Under the pieces are notes generated by a model, which ran no database searches, was not told where the DNA came from, and was given only the letters and a program-made list of their open reading frames with translations. The translations under genes and the position numbers were made by a program. A stretch of DNA of 64,000 bases from Herbaspirillum sp. Sphag64 (GTDB lineage Bacteria > Pseudomonadota > Gammaproteobacteria > Burkholderiales > Burkholderiaceae_D): contig NZ_JACHYE010000010.1 in the NCBI RefSeq assembly GCF_014192645.1, forward strand, positions 93,553 to 157,552, written 5' to 3'. Below are positions 45,720 to 56,560 of this stretch, one piece after another. Each line of letters starts with the position of its first letter. Positions within the stretch are counted from its first letter, which is position 1.

Positions 45720-46673
45720 ATGAAAATCATCTATGCCGGAACACCTGAATTTGCGGCCGTCGCACTCAATGCACTGTATGACGCCGGGCATGAAATCACC
45801 TTGGTTCTGACGCAGCCAGACCGCCCGGCGGGGCGCGGCATGCAGCTGCAAGCTTCACCGGTCAAGCAATGCGCGCTGGCGCACGGGACCCCTGTCGCGC
45901 AGCCGGTGTCACTGCGTCTGGATGGCAAATATCCAGAAGTCGCCAGCGAGGCACATGCGCTGCTGCACAGCACGCCGCACGATGTCATGATTGTAGCCGC
46001 CTACGGTCTGATTCTGCCGCGCAGCGTGCTCGATATTCCCCGTCTGGGATGTATCAACATCCACGCATCCCTGCTGCCACGCTGGCGCGGTGCGGCACCG
46101 ATCCATCGATCTATCGAGGCCGGTGATAGTGAAACCGGTGTCACTATCATGCAGATGGAGGAGGGCCTGGATACCGGTCCCATGCTGCTCATGGACGCCT
46201 TGCCAATTGCCCCAAGCGACACCACCGCCAGCCTGCACGACAAACTCGCAGTCTTGGGCGGCAAGATGATTGTGGAAGCGTTGCTCACACTGGAGCGAGG
46301 CCAGTTGTCTGCCACTCCACAGCCAGAGGAAGGGGCCAACTACGCTGCCAAGGTGGCGAAAGAGGAGGCCGCGCTGGATTTCAATCTGCCTGCTGAGGTG
46401 CTGTCACGCAAGATTCGCGCATTCAATCCGTTTCCTGGTGCGAGCGCACAAGTTGACGGTGTCACGGTCAAATTGTGGCAAGCACATGCGCTCAACAAGA
46501 CCGTTACGGCCTTGCCTGGAAAGGTACTGGTGGCCAATGCAGCGGATGGTGTTCAGGTTGCCTGCGGCAGTGGCGTGCTACAGATTACCGAGTTGCAAAA
46601 GCCGGGTGGCAAGCGCTTACCTGTTGCCGAGTTTCTCAAGGGCTTTACGCTGGCTGACCACGTTTTCCGCTAA
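45720..46673 (+). CDS. fmt: Methionyl-tRNA formyltransferase
   Basis: Fmt formylates initiator Met-tRNA using 10-formyltetrahydrofolate. The 317-residue enzyme opens with [13 protein letters not shown]. It has the formyl-transfer block [19 protein letters not shown] with the catalytic N and [18 protein letters not shown] with the catalytic D, and the C-terminal OB-like domain. The usual partner def is not adjacent. Confidence 0.97.
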   Translation: MKIIYAGTPEFAAVALNALYDAGHEITLVLTQPDRPAGRGMQLQASPVKQCALAHGTPVAQPVSLRLDGKYPEVASEAHALLHSTPHDVMIVAAYGLILPRSVLDIPRLGCINIHASLLPRWRGAAPIHRSIEAGDSETGVTIMQMEEGLDTGPMLLMDALPIAPSDTTASLHDKLAVLGGKMIVEALLTLERGQLSATPQPEEGANYAAKVAKEEAALDFNLPAEVLSRKIRAFNPFPGASAQVDGVTVKLWQAHALNKTVTALPGKVLVANAADGVQVACGSGVLQITELQKPGGKRLPVAEFLKGFTLADHVFR

Positions 46674-46714
46674 TTCGGGAAATTCACCACTTTGGGGCTA
46701 TTCCGGTGAGTCTG

Positions 46715-46731
46715 CGCCAGAGGCGTTTTTT
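46715..46731 (+). terminator. Weak terminator after fmt
   Basis: CGCC-AGA-GGCG followed by six T residues: a four-pair stem, so only tentative. Confidence 0.4.
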
Positions 46732-46797
46732 GGAAGCGGCAATAGCGACGGGATTCTAAAGTCGGTTTTGTTTACAACCACCTTATTAAAGACCCGA

Positions 46798-47418
46798 ATG
46801 ATTCCTGATTCTAACAATTGTTCTCCATCATCTGATTCACCGCCAAGTCCAGAGTCTTGGGAGACGGAGCTTGAGAGCTCACTTGGCGCGAACAGGGTTG
46901 ATGTCGAGAAAGTATCAAGGCGTGCAGAGAGTGATTTTCGTTTGTTCAACGAGCAGGGATATTTACTTGCATGTGCGGCGGATGACCTATTCACCGAGAA
47001 AATCAGAAACAATGTGAAATTAAGCAGCTTGGCAAGCATGAATGAAAATACTACGCGTGCAATGAGGTGGAGCAGTCTTGGATTCGCTGTTTCCTCAGTC
47101 GCTAACGTGATCACGTGGAAAGAAGATAGAGACCAGCCTGCAAAAAGTCAGGCAGAAGATATCTTGAAACTTTACGGCAGAGGGCAACAGGATATTTACG
47201 AAGATCCGGCGATTCCCAAGCGTGGCATCGCCTTGCTGGAAATGGTCATGTCAGTTCCCGAAACACCCTTTGCCTTTGAGTTTTTGGCTCGGGCGCTTGG
47301 CGTTGGTTATCACGCCAGCAAAGTGACAAAGGTTAATCGAGACCTCGTGAACTTACTCAATGCCGATTGGGACTTTTACCTTAGCCAAGTCAAGCGACGA
47401 GTTTGGATCAAACATTAA
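46798..47418 (+). CDS. Orphan protein of unknown function (206 aa)
   Basis: The reading frame is open far upstream through fmt in another frame, but the ATG at 46798 is the first after fmt. The product has a serine/proline-rich acidic start, a central helical part (FTEKIRNNVKLSSLASMNENTT), one mildly hydrophobic patch (SSLGFAVSSVANVI) and a helical C-terminal half ending LSQVKRRVWIKH. Base composition is visibly more A/T-rich than the neighbours, which hints at recent acquisition. No family is recognised. Confidence 0.5.
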   Translation: MIPDSNNCSPSSDSPPSPESWETELESSLGANRVDVEKVSRRAESDFRLFNEQGYLLACAADDLFTEKIRNNVKLSSLASMNENTTRAMRWSSLGFAVSSVANVITWKEDRDQPAKSQAEDILKLYGRGQQDIYEDPAIPKRGIALLEMVMSVPETPFAFEFLARALGVGYHASKVTKVNRDLVNLLNADWDFYLSQVKRRVWIKH

Positions 47419-47526
47419 TCTGCCGCTCACCGTTTCAGATCAATCCTGCCCGATTCATGCAACGTGAGCCAGGCAGTGAGAAAGACATGTACGAAAGGCA
47501 AAGCCCTATTGCCTTCGAATCCTTAC

Positions 47527-48090
47527 TCAGTCCGTGCCTAATTGTGCCAACTGTGACCAAAACAATTCTGCACCACGGTGCACATTGTCGTTCCAATGCT
47601 CGGCGGCCTCTTCGTCGGCCGCATCCGTGATGTATTTGAAGGCGCGCCATGGGACGTGATAGCGATGGCAGGCATGGGCGATGGCAAACAGTTCCATATC
47701 AACAACATCAACACCTTGTTGCACCAGCCAATCGTCAACCGCAGTGACAAAACTGTCACCGGTCCCGCAGCGCGCGTCGCCATGGCCAGAGTGATAACTG
47801 GCCGGCTCCTCCGATAATGGAGTGACGCCGCGCGCCGCCAGCGGCATCGCCAGCATGTCACGCTGGATCACTTCGGCAATCTCCAGCAGGCCATGGCGTG
47901 CCGGGTTGGTTTTGCCCGCAGTGCCGAAATTGATGATCAATTGAGGTTGATGCTGCAAGATAGCCGCAGTTGTGGTGCTGGCCGCATTGATCTTGCCCAC
48001 GCCGGTATAGATGACCTGTACGCCATGTGGCGCCTGGTTGGCGTTGAGTTCGGAGGCGAGTGCGGTGAGAATCAGAATTTTTGTGGTCAT
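47527..48090 (-). CDS. Nucleoside phosphorylase superfamily protein (MTA/SAH nucleosidase-like)
   Basis: The 187-residue protein has the superfamily blocks IYTGVGKINAASTTTAAI, INFGTAGKTNP and VVDMELFAIAHACHRYHVPWRAFKYITDAAD. The glutamate in VDMELFA corresponds to the ribose-binding residue of MTA/SAH nucleosidase. It is shorter than Pfs (about 230). It is divergent from metH, and hydrolysing SAH or MTA would fit methionine recycling, but that link is inference. Confidence 0.82.
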   Translation of the reverse strand: MTTKILILTALASELNANQAPHGVQVIYTGVGKINAASTTTAAILQHQPQLIINFGTAGKTNPARHGLLEIAEVIQRDMLAMPLAARGVTPLSEEPASYHSGHGDARCGTGDSFVTAVDDWLVQQGVDVVDMELFAIAHACHRYHVPWRAFKYITDAADEEAAEHWNDNVHRGAELFWSQLAQLGTD

Positions 48091-48183
48091 GGAGAATTAC
48101 GGAGAAGTCGGAAGAGTTCAGCGGAACGCCGCTTAAACAACGCTTGGTCGCCCTTGGATCAAGGATATTTCGGTACTTTCACG

Positions 48184-48240
48184 TATAATTTCGACACATT
48201 TTGCCTATGTGAGCCCGGACCGTCTTTCGTCCGGGTTTTT
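48184..48240 (+). promoter_or_regulatory. metH leader: promoter -10 and early terminator (possible attenuator)
   Basis: TATAAT at 48184-48189 is followed only 24 bases later by a strong intrinsic terminator: CCCGGAC (48214-48220) paired with GTCCGGG (48229-48235), then five T residues. metH starts 51 bases beyond. No other gene on this strand needs a terminator here, so premature termination control of metH is plausible. No -35 at proper spacing was found. Confidence 0.6.
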
Positions 48241-48290
48241 GCATTATTTCACACCCGCAAATCATCTCCAATATTCATCCAGACCGTGCC

Positions 48291-51200
48291 ATGAAGCCAA
48301 ACGAGCTGTCCTCTACCGAATTGCAGTTACGCGACCTGATGTCGCAACGCATCCTGATTCTCGATGGCGCGATGGGAACCATGATTCAGCAATACAAGCT
48401 GACCGAGGATGATTATCGTGGCGAGCGCTTCGCTGAGTTCAACGTGCCTGGCAAGGAATTGTTCGTCAAAGGCAATAACGAGTTGTTAAGCCTGACGCAG
48501 CCGCACATCATTCAAGAGATTCATGAGCAGTACCTGGCTGCCGGCGCGGATCTGATCGAGACCAATACCTTCGGTGCTACCAGTGTCGCGCAGGATGACT
48601 ACCATATGGCGCATCTGGTCTATGAGATGAACGTCCAGTCTGCGCGTCTGGCGCGTGCTGCCTGCGATAAATATTCAACGCCGGACAAGCCGCGTTTTGT
48701 GGCTGGAGCGCTCGGACCGACACCCAAGACCGCCTCCATCTCGCCAGACGTCAATGACCCGGCTGCGCGCAATGTTACCTTTGATCAATTAGTGAGCGCT
48801 TACCTGGAGCAGACCCGGGCGCTGGTCGAAGGCGGTGCTGACGTGCTGCTGGTGGAAACCATTTTCGACACCCTCAATTGCAAGGCGGCCTTGTTTGCGA
48901 TTGATGTATTTTTTGAAGAATCGGGCACCAGGCTACCGATCATGATTTCTGGTACCGTCACTGATGCCTCCGGTCGTATTCTGTCGGGGCAGACTGTCTC
49001 CGCTTTCTGGAATTCGATTCGTCATGTGCGGCCGCTAACGGTGGGTCTGAACTGCGCACTGGGCGCTGCTCTGATGCGCCCGTATGCTGAAGAGCTGTCC
49101 AAGATTGCCGACACCTTCGTGTGCATCTACCCGAATGCTGGCTTGCCCAATCCCATGAGCGATACCGGTTTTGATGAAACACCGGACGTCACTTCCTCGC
49201 TGCTCAAGGATTTTGCCGAGAGTGGCTTCGTCAATGTCGCTGGTGGTTGCTGCGGTACTACGCCCGCGCATATCAAGGCGATTGCCGATACCGTCGCCAC
49301 GATCGCGCCACGCCAGGTGCCTGAGGGCAAGCATGAGATGCTGCTGTCCGGGCTGGAGCCGTTCGTCATCAATCAGGATTCGCTCTACGTCAACGTTGGC
49401 GAGCGCACTAACGTGACAGGCTCAAAAGCGTTTGCGCGCATGATCCTCAACGAGCAGTATGACGAAGCCCTGGCGGTGGCGCGTCAGCAGGTCGAAAATG
49501 GAGCGCAGGTCATCGACATCAACATGGATGAAGCGATGCTCGACTCGGTCGCAGCGATGACGCGCTTCCTCAATCTGATCGCTTCCGAGCCAGACATTGC
49601 GCGGGTGCCGATCATGATCGACTCCTCCAAGTGGTCTGTGATCGAGGCCGGTTTGAAGTGCGTGCAGGGCAAGTCCATCGTCAATTCCATCTCGATGAAG
49701 GAAGGTGAGGAAAAATTCCTGCATGAGGCGCGTCTGTGCCGTCGTTATGGTGCTGCTGTGATCGTCATGGCGTTTGACGAAGTGGGGCAGGCTGATACCT
49801 TTGAGCGCAAGATTGAAATCTGCGAACGGGCCTATCGTCTGCTGGTGGATCAGATCGGCTTTCCACCAGAAGACATCATTTTTGATCCGAACATTTTTGC
49901 GGTCGCCACCGGGATCGAAGAGCACAACAATTATGCGGTCGACTTCATCGAGGCGACGCGCTGGATTCATCAACATCTGCCCTATGCCAAGATCAGCGGC
50001 GGTGTGTCCAATGTGAGCTTCAGCTTCCGTGGCAATGATCCGGCACGTGAAGCGATTCACACCGTATTCCTGTATCACGCCATCAAGGCCGGTATGACCA
50101 TGGGGATCGTCAATGCAGGCATGATCGGGGTCTATGATGACCTGCCGGCAGAGTTGCGCGAGCGGGTCGAAGATGTTGTTCTGAACCGCCGTCCAGATGC
50201 GACCGAGCGCATGATTGAAATTGCCGCCACCCTGAAGGCGGGTGACAAAAAGGAAGAAGCCACACTGGAGTGGCGTAATGATCCAGTCGAAAAACGTCTG
50301 GCGCATGCACTGGTGCATGGCATTACGCAGTGGATTGTCGAAGACACCGAAGAAGCCCGTCAGAATCTGCTCAACAGTGGTGGCCGGCCGATCCATGTGA
50401 TCGAAGGTCCGCTCATGGATGGAATGAATATCGTTGGTGACCTGTTTGGTCAGGGCAAGATGTTCTTGCCACAGGTGGTGAAATCGGCCCGTGTGATGAA
50501 GCAGGCGGTGGCCCATCTGGTACCGTTTATTGAAGAAGAAAAGCGCTTGTTGGAACTGGAAACCGGTGAGGTGGCCAAGCCCAAGGGCAAGATCGTGATT
50601 GCCACCGTCAAGGGTGACGTGCATGACATCGGCAAGAACATTGTGTCCGTGGTCCTCCAGTGCAATAACTTCGAAGTCGTGAATATGGGCGTGATGGTAC
50701 CTTGCTCGCAGATCCTGGCCAAAGCCAAGGAAGAAAAAGCCGACATCATCGGCCTGTCAGGTCTGATTACCCCATCCCTGGAAGAAATGGCTTATGTCGC
50801 CAAGGAAATGCAGCGCGACAGCTACTTCAGCGGACTCAAGATGCCTTTGCTGATCGGCGGAGCAACCACCTCACGCGCGCATACTGCAGTGAAAATTGCG
50901 CCTAACTATGAAGGTCCGGTGGTTTATGTGCCGGATGCCTCACGTGCCGTGTCGGTCGCGCAGTCGCTACTCACGCCAGAAAGCAAGGACCAGTACATTG
51001 CCGACATGGCGACTGACTATGAACGTATCCGTGAGCAGCATGCCAACAAGAAGGCGGCACCATTGGTGAGCCTGGCGGCGGCGCGGGATAACAAGATGCA
51101 GCTGGAATTTGCGCCGCTCAAGCCCAAGTTCATCGGTCGTCGTGTATTCAAAAATGTCGATCTCGGGACCCTTGCAAAGTATATCGACTGGGGACCATTC

Positions 51201-52037
51201 TTCCAGACCTGGGATCTGGCCGGACCGTATCCAGCGATCCTGACCGACGAAGTGGTGGGTGAAGCAGCGACAAAGGTCTTTGCCGAAGCGCAGGCGATGC
51301 TCAAGAAGATTATCGACGGTCGCTGGCTCACCGCCAACGGTGTGGTATCCCTGTTGCCGGCCAATACCGTCAATGATGATGATATCGAGATCTATACTGA
51401 TGACACGCGCAGCACCGTGGCATTGACCTACTACGGTGTGCGTCAGCAGACCGAGAAGCCGATCATTGACGGTGTCGCACGTCCGAATCAGTGCCTGGCC
51501 GATTTCATTGCGCCCAAGCATTCAGGCATTGCTGATTACATTGGTATGTTCGCGGTGACGACCGGTCTCGGCATCGAAAAATATGAGAAGCGCTTTGAAG
51601 ACGCGCATGACGATTATTCCTCGATCATGCTCAAGGCGCTGGCGGATCGATTGGCGGAAGCCTTTGCCGAATATCTGCATGAACGTGTACGTACTGATTT
51701 GTGGGGCTATGCGCCGCAGGAAGCATTCACGGCAGAGGAGCTGATCAAGGAAAAATACGTCGGCATCCGTCCTGCGGCGGGTTATCCGGCTTGCCCGGAG
51801 CATACCGTCAAGGGTGAGGCCTTCAAGGTAATGCAATGTGATGAGATTGGCATGGTGGTTACGGAATCGTATGCGATGTTCCCAGGTGCGTCGGTATCGG
51901 GTTTCTATTTTGCGCACCCTGAATCAAAGTACTTTGTGGTTGGCAAGATCGGTGATGATCAGGTCGTCGACATGGCACAGCGACGTGGCGTTTCCAAAGA
52001 AGATGTAGAGCGCTGGCTGGCGCCGAATCTGTCTTGA
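48291..52037 (+). CDS. metH: Cobalamin-dependent methionine synthase
   Basis: MetH transfers the methyl group of methyltetrahydrofolate to homocysteine through cobalamin. The 1248-residue protein is full length with all modules. The homocysteine domain is residues 1-340, with zinc-ligand cysteines C320/C321 in GGCCGTTP. A pterin-binding domain (about 365-630) follows, then a B12 domain with DVHDIG (axial H778), and a C-terminal SAM-dependent reactivation domain (about 920-1248). The divergent neighbour is an SAH/MTA nucleosidase-like gene. Confidence 0.98.
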   Translation: MKPNELSSTELQLRDLMSQRILILDGAMGTMIQQYKLTEDDYRGERFAEFNVPGKELFVKGNNELLSLTQPHIIQEIHEQYLAAGADLIETNTFGATSVAQDDYHMAHLVYEMNVQSARLARAACDKYSTPDKPRFVAGALGPTPKTASISPDVNDPAARNVTFDQLVSAYLEQTRALVEGGADVLLVETIFDTLNCKAALFAIDVFFEESGTRLPIMISGTVTDASGRILSGQTVSAFWNSIRHVRPLTVGLNCALGAALMRPYAEELSKIADTFVCIYPNAGLPNPMSDTGFDETPDVTSSLLKDFAESGFVNVAGGCCGTTPAHIKAIADTVATIAPRQVPEGKHEMLLSGLEPFVINQDSLYVNVGERTNVTGSKAFARMILNEQYDEALAVARQQVENGAQVIDINMDEAMLDSVAAMTRFLNLIASEPDIARVPIMIDSSKWSVIEAGLKCVQGKSIVNSISMKEGEEKFLHEARLCRRYGAAVIVMAFDEVGQADTFERKIEICERAYRLLVDQIGFPPEDIIFDPNIFAVATGIEEHNNYAVDFIEATRWIHQHLPYAKISGGVSNVSFSFRGNDPAREAIHTVFLYHAIKAGMTMGIVNAGMIGVYDDLPAELRERVEDVVLNRRPDATERMIEIAATLKAGDKKEEATLEWRNDPVEKRLAHALVHGITQWIVEDTEEARQNLLNSGGRPIHVIEGPLMDGMNIVGDLFGQGKMFLPQVVKSARVMKQAVAHLVPFIEEEKRLLELETGEVAKPKGKIVIATVKGDVHDIGKNIVSVVLQCNNFEVVNMGVMVPCSQILAKAKEEKADIIGLSGLITPSLEEMAYVAKEMQRDSYFSGLKMPLLIGGATTSRAHTAVKIAPNYEGPVVYVPDASRAVSVAQSLLTPESKDQYIADMATDYERIREQHANKKAAPLVSLAAARDNKMQLEFAPLKPKFIGRRVFKNVDLGTLAKYIDWGPFFQTWDLAGPYPAILTDEVVGEAATKVFAEAQAMLKKIIDGRWLTANGVVSLLPANTVNDDDIEIYTDDTRSTVALTYYGVRQQTEKPIIDGVARPNQCLADFIAPKHSGIADYIGMFAVTTGLGIEKYEKRFEDAHDDYSSIMLKALADRLAEAFAEYLHERVRTDLWGYAPQEAFTAEELIKEKYVGIRPAAGYPACPEHTVKGEAFKVMQCDEIGMVVTESYAMFPGASVSGFYFAHPESKYFVVGKIGDDQVVDMAQRRGVSKEDVERWLAPNLS

Positions 52038-52073
52038 CCGTCGATTTATATTCCACATTCTATTGCTGCTGCC

Positions 52074-52349
52074 ATGATCGATTCTGCTGACAACGTCACT
52101 CACATGTTGCCCGTCAATGGGCCGATGCGCCTGTGCTTTACCAGTGAGCGGGAGGATATCGTCTCAGACTTCGTCGCGGAGCTGGTGCAGGACTTGTTGG
52201 GAGACTGGATCGTGCGCCAATCCTGGACTGGCAAGCCGCAGGCAAACGGAGGTGGTCGTGTGACGGTCGTGAGTGATCAGGACGCTGGTTTCAGATTGCT
52301 GCAGCAAATTACTCAAAAGAAGGAAAAAAATGGATATCGTTTGCGTTGA
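52074..52349 (+). CDS. Hypothetical protein (91 aa)
   Basis: The small acidic-to-basic protein begins MIDSADNVTHMLPVNGPMRL and has an amphipathic helix (DIVSDFVAELVQDLLGDWIV). It has no signal, membrane segment or recognised domain. It lies between metH and marC on the same strand, with gaps of 36 and 42 bases, compatible with a transcript from metH. Codon use looks like the neighbours, which supports it being real. Confidence 0.55.
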   Translation: MIDSADNVTHMLPVNGPMRLCFTSEREDIVSDFVAELVQDLLGDWIVRQSWTGKPQANGGGRVTVVSDQDAGFRLLQQITQKKEKNGYRLR

Positions 52350-52391
52350 TACCATTTCCCTGAAAGCTTGTTATTACAGGAGCCGGAGACC

Positions 52392-53072
52392 ATGCTGATC
52401 ATTTTTCTCAAAGCCGCGTTCTTGATACCGGTAACGTTGCTGCCGATTCTCAACCCGTTCGGTATTGCTCCGGTGTTTGCCAATTTGCTTGGCGATGTGC
52501 CACGTAGCATCGAGAAGCGCGTCGCGCGACAGGTCGCGATCAATTGCTGGTTCATGTTGTTGGGAGCGATTTTCATCGGTTCACATGTGCTTGCCTTCTT
52601 TGGTATTTCGCTGCCGATCGTACGGATTGGCGGCGGAATTCTGGTTGCTGTTTCGGGCTGGCGCTTGCTGGGTGACAATGATCAGGATGCGGCGATTCCA
52701 CGGCAAGTCGTACAGGTGGTGGACGAATCTGCCGACGAAGAATTGAAGGCACGTAGCTTTTATCCGATCAGTTTCCCGTTGACGGTAGGCCCCGGCACGA
52801 TTGCGGCATCGATTACCCTCGGTGCCAATACACCGGCTAGATTGGTCGACTGGGTCATGTCGATTGGCAGCGCAGCCCTGGGAGCAGGGGTAACCGCGCT
52901 GGTGATTTATCTTTGCTACCGCTCGGCACACAAGATCGTGAGTTTGCTTGGGCGGCTTGGCACCATGGTGGTGCTGCGGTTGTCGGCATTTATTCTGCTG
53001 TGTATCGGGATTCAGATTTTCTGGTCAGGATTGACCGGGCTGTTGGTAGAAACCGGATTGATTGCTCAGTAG
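52392..53072 (+). CDS. MarC family membrane protein
   Basis: The 226-residue protein has six membrane helices and the MarC signatures: LLPILNPFGIAPVFANLL in the first helix pair and FYPISFPLTVGPGTIAASI in the second half. MarC proteins are of unknown function; the early multidrug-resistance link was withdrawn. AGGAG lies upstream of the ATG at 52392. Confidence 0.92.
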   Translation: MLIIFLKAAFLIPVTLLPILNPFGIAPVFANLLGDVPRSIEKRVARQVAINCWFMLLGAIFIGSHVLAFFGISLPIVRIGGGILVAVSGWRLLGDNDQDAAIPRQVVQVVDESADEELKARSFYPISFPLTVGPGTIAASITLGANTPARLVDWVMSIGSAALGAGVTALVIYLCYRSAHKIVSLLGRLGTMVVLRLSAFILLCIGIQIFWSGLTGLLVETGLIAQ

Positions 53073-53091
53073 AGCAAGCGGCTTTTGTGGC

Positions 53092-53703
53092 TCATACCAA
53101 GCCGCGCTCACTGAGTAAATCCTGCACCAGTTCCAGCCGTAGAACCGGGTTATCGAGCGCCAGCAAGCGTTGTTTCTGCTCAACGTTCATCGGCAGTATT
53201 TCACTCCAGCGATTGGCAACCCAGCCACAGTCATCGAGTCGATACGGCGAAGCAACCGGAATATCGGCTTCTGCTACTGCTTCGTTTTTCAGAGAGCTCA
53301 GTAGATTCATCAGCATGGCAACGGTATTTCTCAATTCTTCCGGCACCGGGATGCGCTGATCGTTTTCCAGCGGTTCCACCTGTGCGACCCACAAGCCATG
53401 CTTGAGCTGTTCTTTGCTAAGCACTCGAAAACGTGTCGTGCCCATACAGGAAATCTGCAACAAACCGGGCGCAGGCGCTGACCAGGTCTGAATTTGTGCC
53501 AGCGTACCGACGGCAACGAAGTGCTCCTGATGTCCGGGTTTGCGTACTTCATGACCGTTGGTCAGTGCCACCACGCCGAACGCACTCCCTTGGGCAATGC
53601 ATTTTCTAACCATGTCCAGATAGCGCACTTCAAAAATCTGCAAGGGCAGGCGGCCATCCGGAAACAGTGCGGCACTGAGTGGGAACAAGGGAATCGAATT
53701 CAT
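53092..53703 (-). CDS. LON peptidase substrate-binding domain protein
   Basis: The 203-residue protein is a stand-alone N-terminal Lon (PUA-like) domain. It opens with IPLFPLSAALFPDGRLPLQIFEVRYLDMV and contains GVVALTNGHEV, without any AAA+ or protease domain. Such proteins are common in proteobacteria and uncharacterised. It converges with marC and lies downstream of the spoVR-like gene on the same strand. Confidence 0.92.
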   Translation of the reverse strand: MNSIPLFPLSAALFPDGRLPLQIFEVRYLDMVRKCIAQGSAFGVVALTNGHEVRKPGHQEHFVAVGTLAQIQTWSAPAPGLLQISCMGTTRFRVLSKEQLKHGLWVAQVEPLENDQRIPVPEELRNTVAMLMNLLSSLKNEAVAEADIPVASPYRLDDCGWVANRWSEILPMNVEQKQRLLALDNPVLRLELVQDLLSERGLV

Positions 53704-53727
53704 CTGTGCCGACCTCGGCTAGCCCTC

Positions 53728-55269
53728 TCAGGTACGCAATGTATAGCGATTTTCGCTGACACATTCGTAACGCTGAACAACGTAGCCACTATCATCCACG
53801 CTTTCCAGATAGACATCGAATTGCCACAGCCGGGCCATATGGCGCAGCACTTCATTGGTGCTCTCGCTCAGCGAACGTCCATCGCTGCGGAAGTGGCGCA
53901 ATGTCAGGCTGCGGTTGCCCCGCGTATTGACCGACCAGACCTGGATATTGGGCTCCCGGTGGTTGATGTCGTATTGTCTGGACAAGGCTTGCCGCACATA
54001 CTGGTAGCCACTCTGGTTATGAATCGCAGAGACTTCCAGTTCACTGCGGTTGTCGTCGTCGAGCACGGCGAACATACGCATGTCGCGCATCAGTTTGGGA
54101 GAGAGATACTGCGCCACAAAACTCTCATCCTTGAAATTGCGCATCACGTAATGCAATGTTTCCAACCAGTCACTACCGGCCATGCCGGGAAACCACTCGC
54201 GATCTTCATCGGTGGGATTTTCGCAGATGCGGCGAATATCGCTCATCATTGAGAAACCCAGCGCGTAAGGATTGATACCGTTGTAGTAGGGCTTGGTGAT
54301 GGGCGGCTGAAACACAACGTTGCTGTGCGAGTGCAGAAACTCCATCATGAAGCCGTCCGTCAGCTTGCCCTGATCGTACATGGTGTTGAGCAGCGTGTAA
54401 TGCCAGAACGTCGCCCAGCCTTCATTCATCACCTGGGTTTGTCGTTGCGGATAGAAATATTGCCCGACCTTGCGCACGATGCGGATGACTTCGCGTTCCC
54501 AAGGCTCCAGCAAGGGGGCATTTTTTTCGGCGAAATACAGCAGATTCTCTTGTGGTTCAGGAGGGAAGCGCTCCTCCTTCTCTGAGGTTGTCGTTTCCTT
54601 TTTTGCCGGCAGAGTGCGCCACAATTCGTTGACCTGTGACTGCATGTAAGCTTCTCGCTCACGTCGTTGCGTCTGCTCCTGCGCCAGCGACATGCGCTGC
54701 GGTCGCTTGTAGCGGTCAACCCCATAATTCATCAAAGCATGGCAGGAGTCGAGCAGCTCTTCCACGCGATCGAAGCCGTAGCGTTCCTCGCATTCGGCAA
54801 TATAGGCCTTGGCGTAGACCAGATAATCAATGATGGCGCTGGCATCGGTCCAGAGCTGGAACAGGTAATTGCCCTTGAAGAAGGAGTTGTGACCATAGGC
54901 AGCATGCGCGACGACCAGCGCCTGCATGGTCATGGTGTTCTCTTCCATCAGGTAGGCAATGCAAGGGTTGGAGTTGATCACGATCTCATATGCCAGCCCC
55001 ATCTGCCCACGTTTGTAATCACGTTCCGTGGCCAAAAAATGTTTGCCGAATGACCAGTGCCTATAGTTGACCGGCATGCCGGAAGAGGCATAAGCATCCA
55101 TCATCTGTTCGGCAGAAATGATTTCCAGCTGGATCGGATAAATATCGAGCTTGTAACTTTGCGCTACCTTGGCAATTTCTTCGTTGTAGCGCTCGATCAG
55201 TTCAAAGCTCCAGTCAGAGGGGCAGGGTAGTGGATCGTGCTTCAAGGGGGCATTCATGCGCTTGTTCAT
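53728..55269 (-). CDS. ycgB: SpoVR family protein (YcgB)
   Basis: The 513-residue protein has the SpoVR hallmarks: YPIQLEIISAEQMMDAYASSGMP near the N-terminus, the histidine-rich AHAAYGHNSFFKGNYLF and the NEGWATFWHYTLLN block. In enterobacteria YcgB works with YeaG/YeaH in stress and nutrient signalling; the biochemical role is unknown. Its ATG overlaps the yeaH stop, so it is the last gene of a leftward yeaG-yeaH-ycgB operon. Confidence 0.95.
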   Translation of the reverse strand: MNKRMNAPLKHDPLPCPSDWSFELIERYNEEIAKVAQSYKLDIYPIQLEIISAEQMMDAYASSGMPVNYRHWSFGKHFLATERDYKRGQMGLAYEIVINSNPCIAYLMEENTMTMQALVVAHAAYGHNSFFKGNYLFQLWTDASAIIDYLVYAKAYIAECEERYGFDRVEELLDSCHALMNYGVDRYKRPQRMSLAQEQTQRREREAYMQSQVNELWRTLPAKKETTTSEKEERFPPEPQENLLYFAEKNAPLLEPWEREVIRIVRKVGQYFYPQRQTQVMNEGWATFWHYTLLNTMYDQGKLTDGFMMEFLHSHSNVVFQPPITKPYYNGINPYALGFSMMSDIRRICENPTDEDREWFPGMAGSDWLETLHYVMRNFKDESFVAQYLSPKLMRDMRMFAVLDDDNRSELEVSAIHNQSGYQYVRQALSRQYDINHREPNIQVWSVNTRGNRSLTLRHFRSDGRSLSESTNEVLRHMARLWQFDVYLESVDDSGYVVQRYECVSENRYTLRT

Positions 55270-56537
55270 GCCGTCACCTGCTTTTCAAATAGTTCACGGA
55301 AAACCGGGTAGATCTCGGTCGCCGTCGCCACCTTCTTCATTGCAAAATGCGGATGCTCCAGGAGCAGCTGGGTGTATTCGGTCCACAGGTTCTGTTCCGG
55401 TTCAGCCACCTGAATGTAGGCGAAGTAGCGGCACAATGGCAGAATGCTTTGCTCCAGAATGGCACGGCACTTAGGCGAATCATCGTTCCAGTTGTCACCA
55501 TCGGAGGCCTGCGCACCATAGATATTCCATTCACCCGCCGGATAGCGCTCTACGATGATTTTCTGCATCAACTCCAGTGCACTGGAAACCACCGTGCCGC
55601 CACTTTCCTGCGAATGGAAGAAGGTATCCTCATCGACCTCGTCCGCACGCGTGTGGTGGCGGATGAAGACGACCTCGATATGTTCGTAGTTGCGGGTCAG
55701 GAACAGATACAGCAGGATGAAGAAGCGCTTGGACAAGTCCTTGCGCTGTTCATCCATGGACCCCGATACATCCATGACGCAAAACATCACGGCGCGGCTC
55801 GATGGTTGTGGCTGGCGGACTCGATTGACGTAACGCAGATCAAAGGGATCAATGAAGGGGATGCGCCAGATGCGCGCCTTGAGGTGATGAATTTCTTCTT
55901 CCAGGACACGAATTTCGGACTGCTTGTCGGTCGGCTCTTCTTTGAGCAAGGCCAGCGCTTCTTCCAGTTCACGCAGCTTTGCCTGCAATGGTGCACCCAG
56001 TGCAATTCGCCGCCCGAGTGAGCTGCGCAAGGAGCGTACGATGTCGATATTGTTGGGAGAGCCGTCGACCGAATAGCCGGCGCGCATGTTCTTCCAGTTC
56101 GGAATCGTCATCAGGTTGGTCTGAATCAGGCGCGGCAACTCCAGGTCTTCGAAGAAATATTGCATGAATTCTTCGCGCGACAGTTCAAACACGAAGTCAT
56201 CCTGTCCTTCGCCCTCATTGCTGGCATTACTGCCACCATCACCTGAGCCGCCGCTACGACGGGGAATACGGTCGCCCTGCAGATAATCCTGATTCCCAGG
56301 ATGCACAATTTCCCGCTTGCCACCGCGACCATGATGGAAAATCGGTTCGGAAATATCCTTGCGCGGGATAGTGATGCTCTTGGCGCTTTCGATATCCTTG
56401 ATACTGCGATCGCGCACTGCCTCGGTAACGGAACGACGGATATCGCTGCGGAAACGGCGCAAGAAGCGTTCCCGATTGGCGATGCTTTTATTTTTGCCAG
56501 CTAGCCTACGGTCGATGATCTGATGCAACAAGTCCAT
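55266..56537 (-). CDS. yeaH: YeaH/YhbH family protein (DUF444)
   Basis: The 423-residue protein has the DUF444 architecture. A charged N-terminus (IDRRLAGKNKSIANRERFLRR) leads to a glycine/serine-rich linker near residues 95-112, then a VWA-like domain with the MIDAS-type motif DVSGSMDE. It likely partners the PrkA kinase encoded upstream. A strong hairpin (56561-56611) lies in the gap between them. Confidence 0.95.
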   Translation of the reverse strand: MDLLHQIIDRRLAGKNKSIANRERFLRRFRSDIRRSVTEAVRDRSIKDIESAKSITIPRKDISEPIFHHGRGGKREIVHPGNQDYLQGDRIPRRSGGSGDGGSNASNEGEGQDDFVFELSREEFMQYFFEDLELPRLIQTNLMTIPNWKNMRAGYSVDGSPNNIDIVRSLRSSLGRRIALGAPLQAKLRELEEALALLKEEPTDKQSEIRVLEEEIHHLKARIWRIPFIDPFDLRYVNRVRQPQPSSRAVMFCVMDVSGSMDEQRKDLSKRFFILLYLFLTRNYEHIEVVFIRHHTRADEVDEDTFFHSQESGGTVVSSALELMQKIIVERYPAGEWNIYGAQASDGDNWNDDSPKCRAILEQSILPLCRYFAYIQVAEPEQNLWTEYTQLLLEHPHFAMKKVATATEIYPVFRELFEKQVTA

Positions 56538-56560
56538 TCTCCTGCCAGTGGTACAGCGGA

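Noticed and set aside
46270..46797. Upstream part of the frame that contains the 46798-47418 gene
   Set aside because: It overlaps fmt in another reading frame and encodes low-complexity, W/C/R-rich sequence; the first plausible start is the ATG at 46798.
48090..48290. SAM or SAH riboswitch before metH
   Set aside because: The conserved cores of the known SAM and SAH aptamers are not present, and only about 24 bases separate the -10 from the terminator stem.
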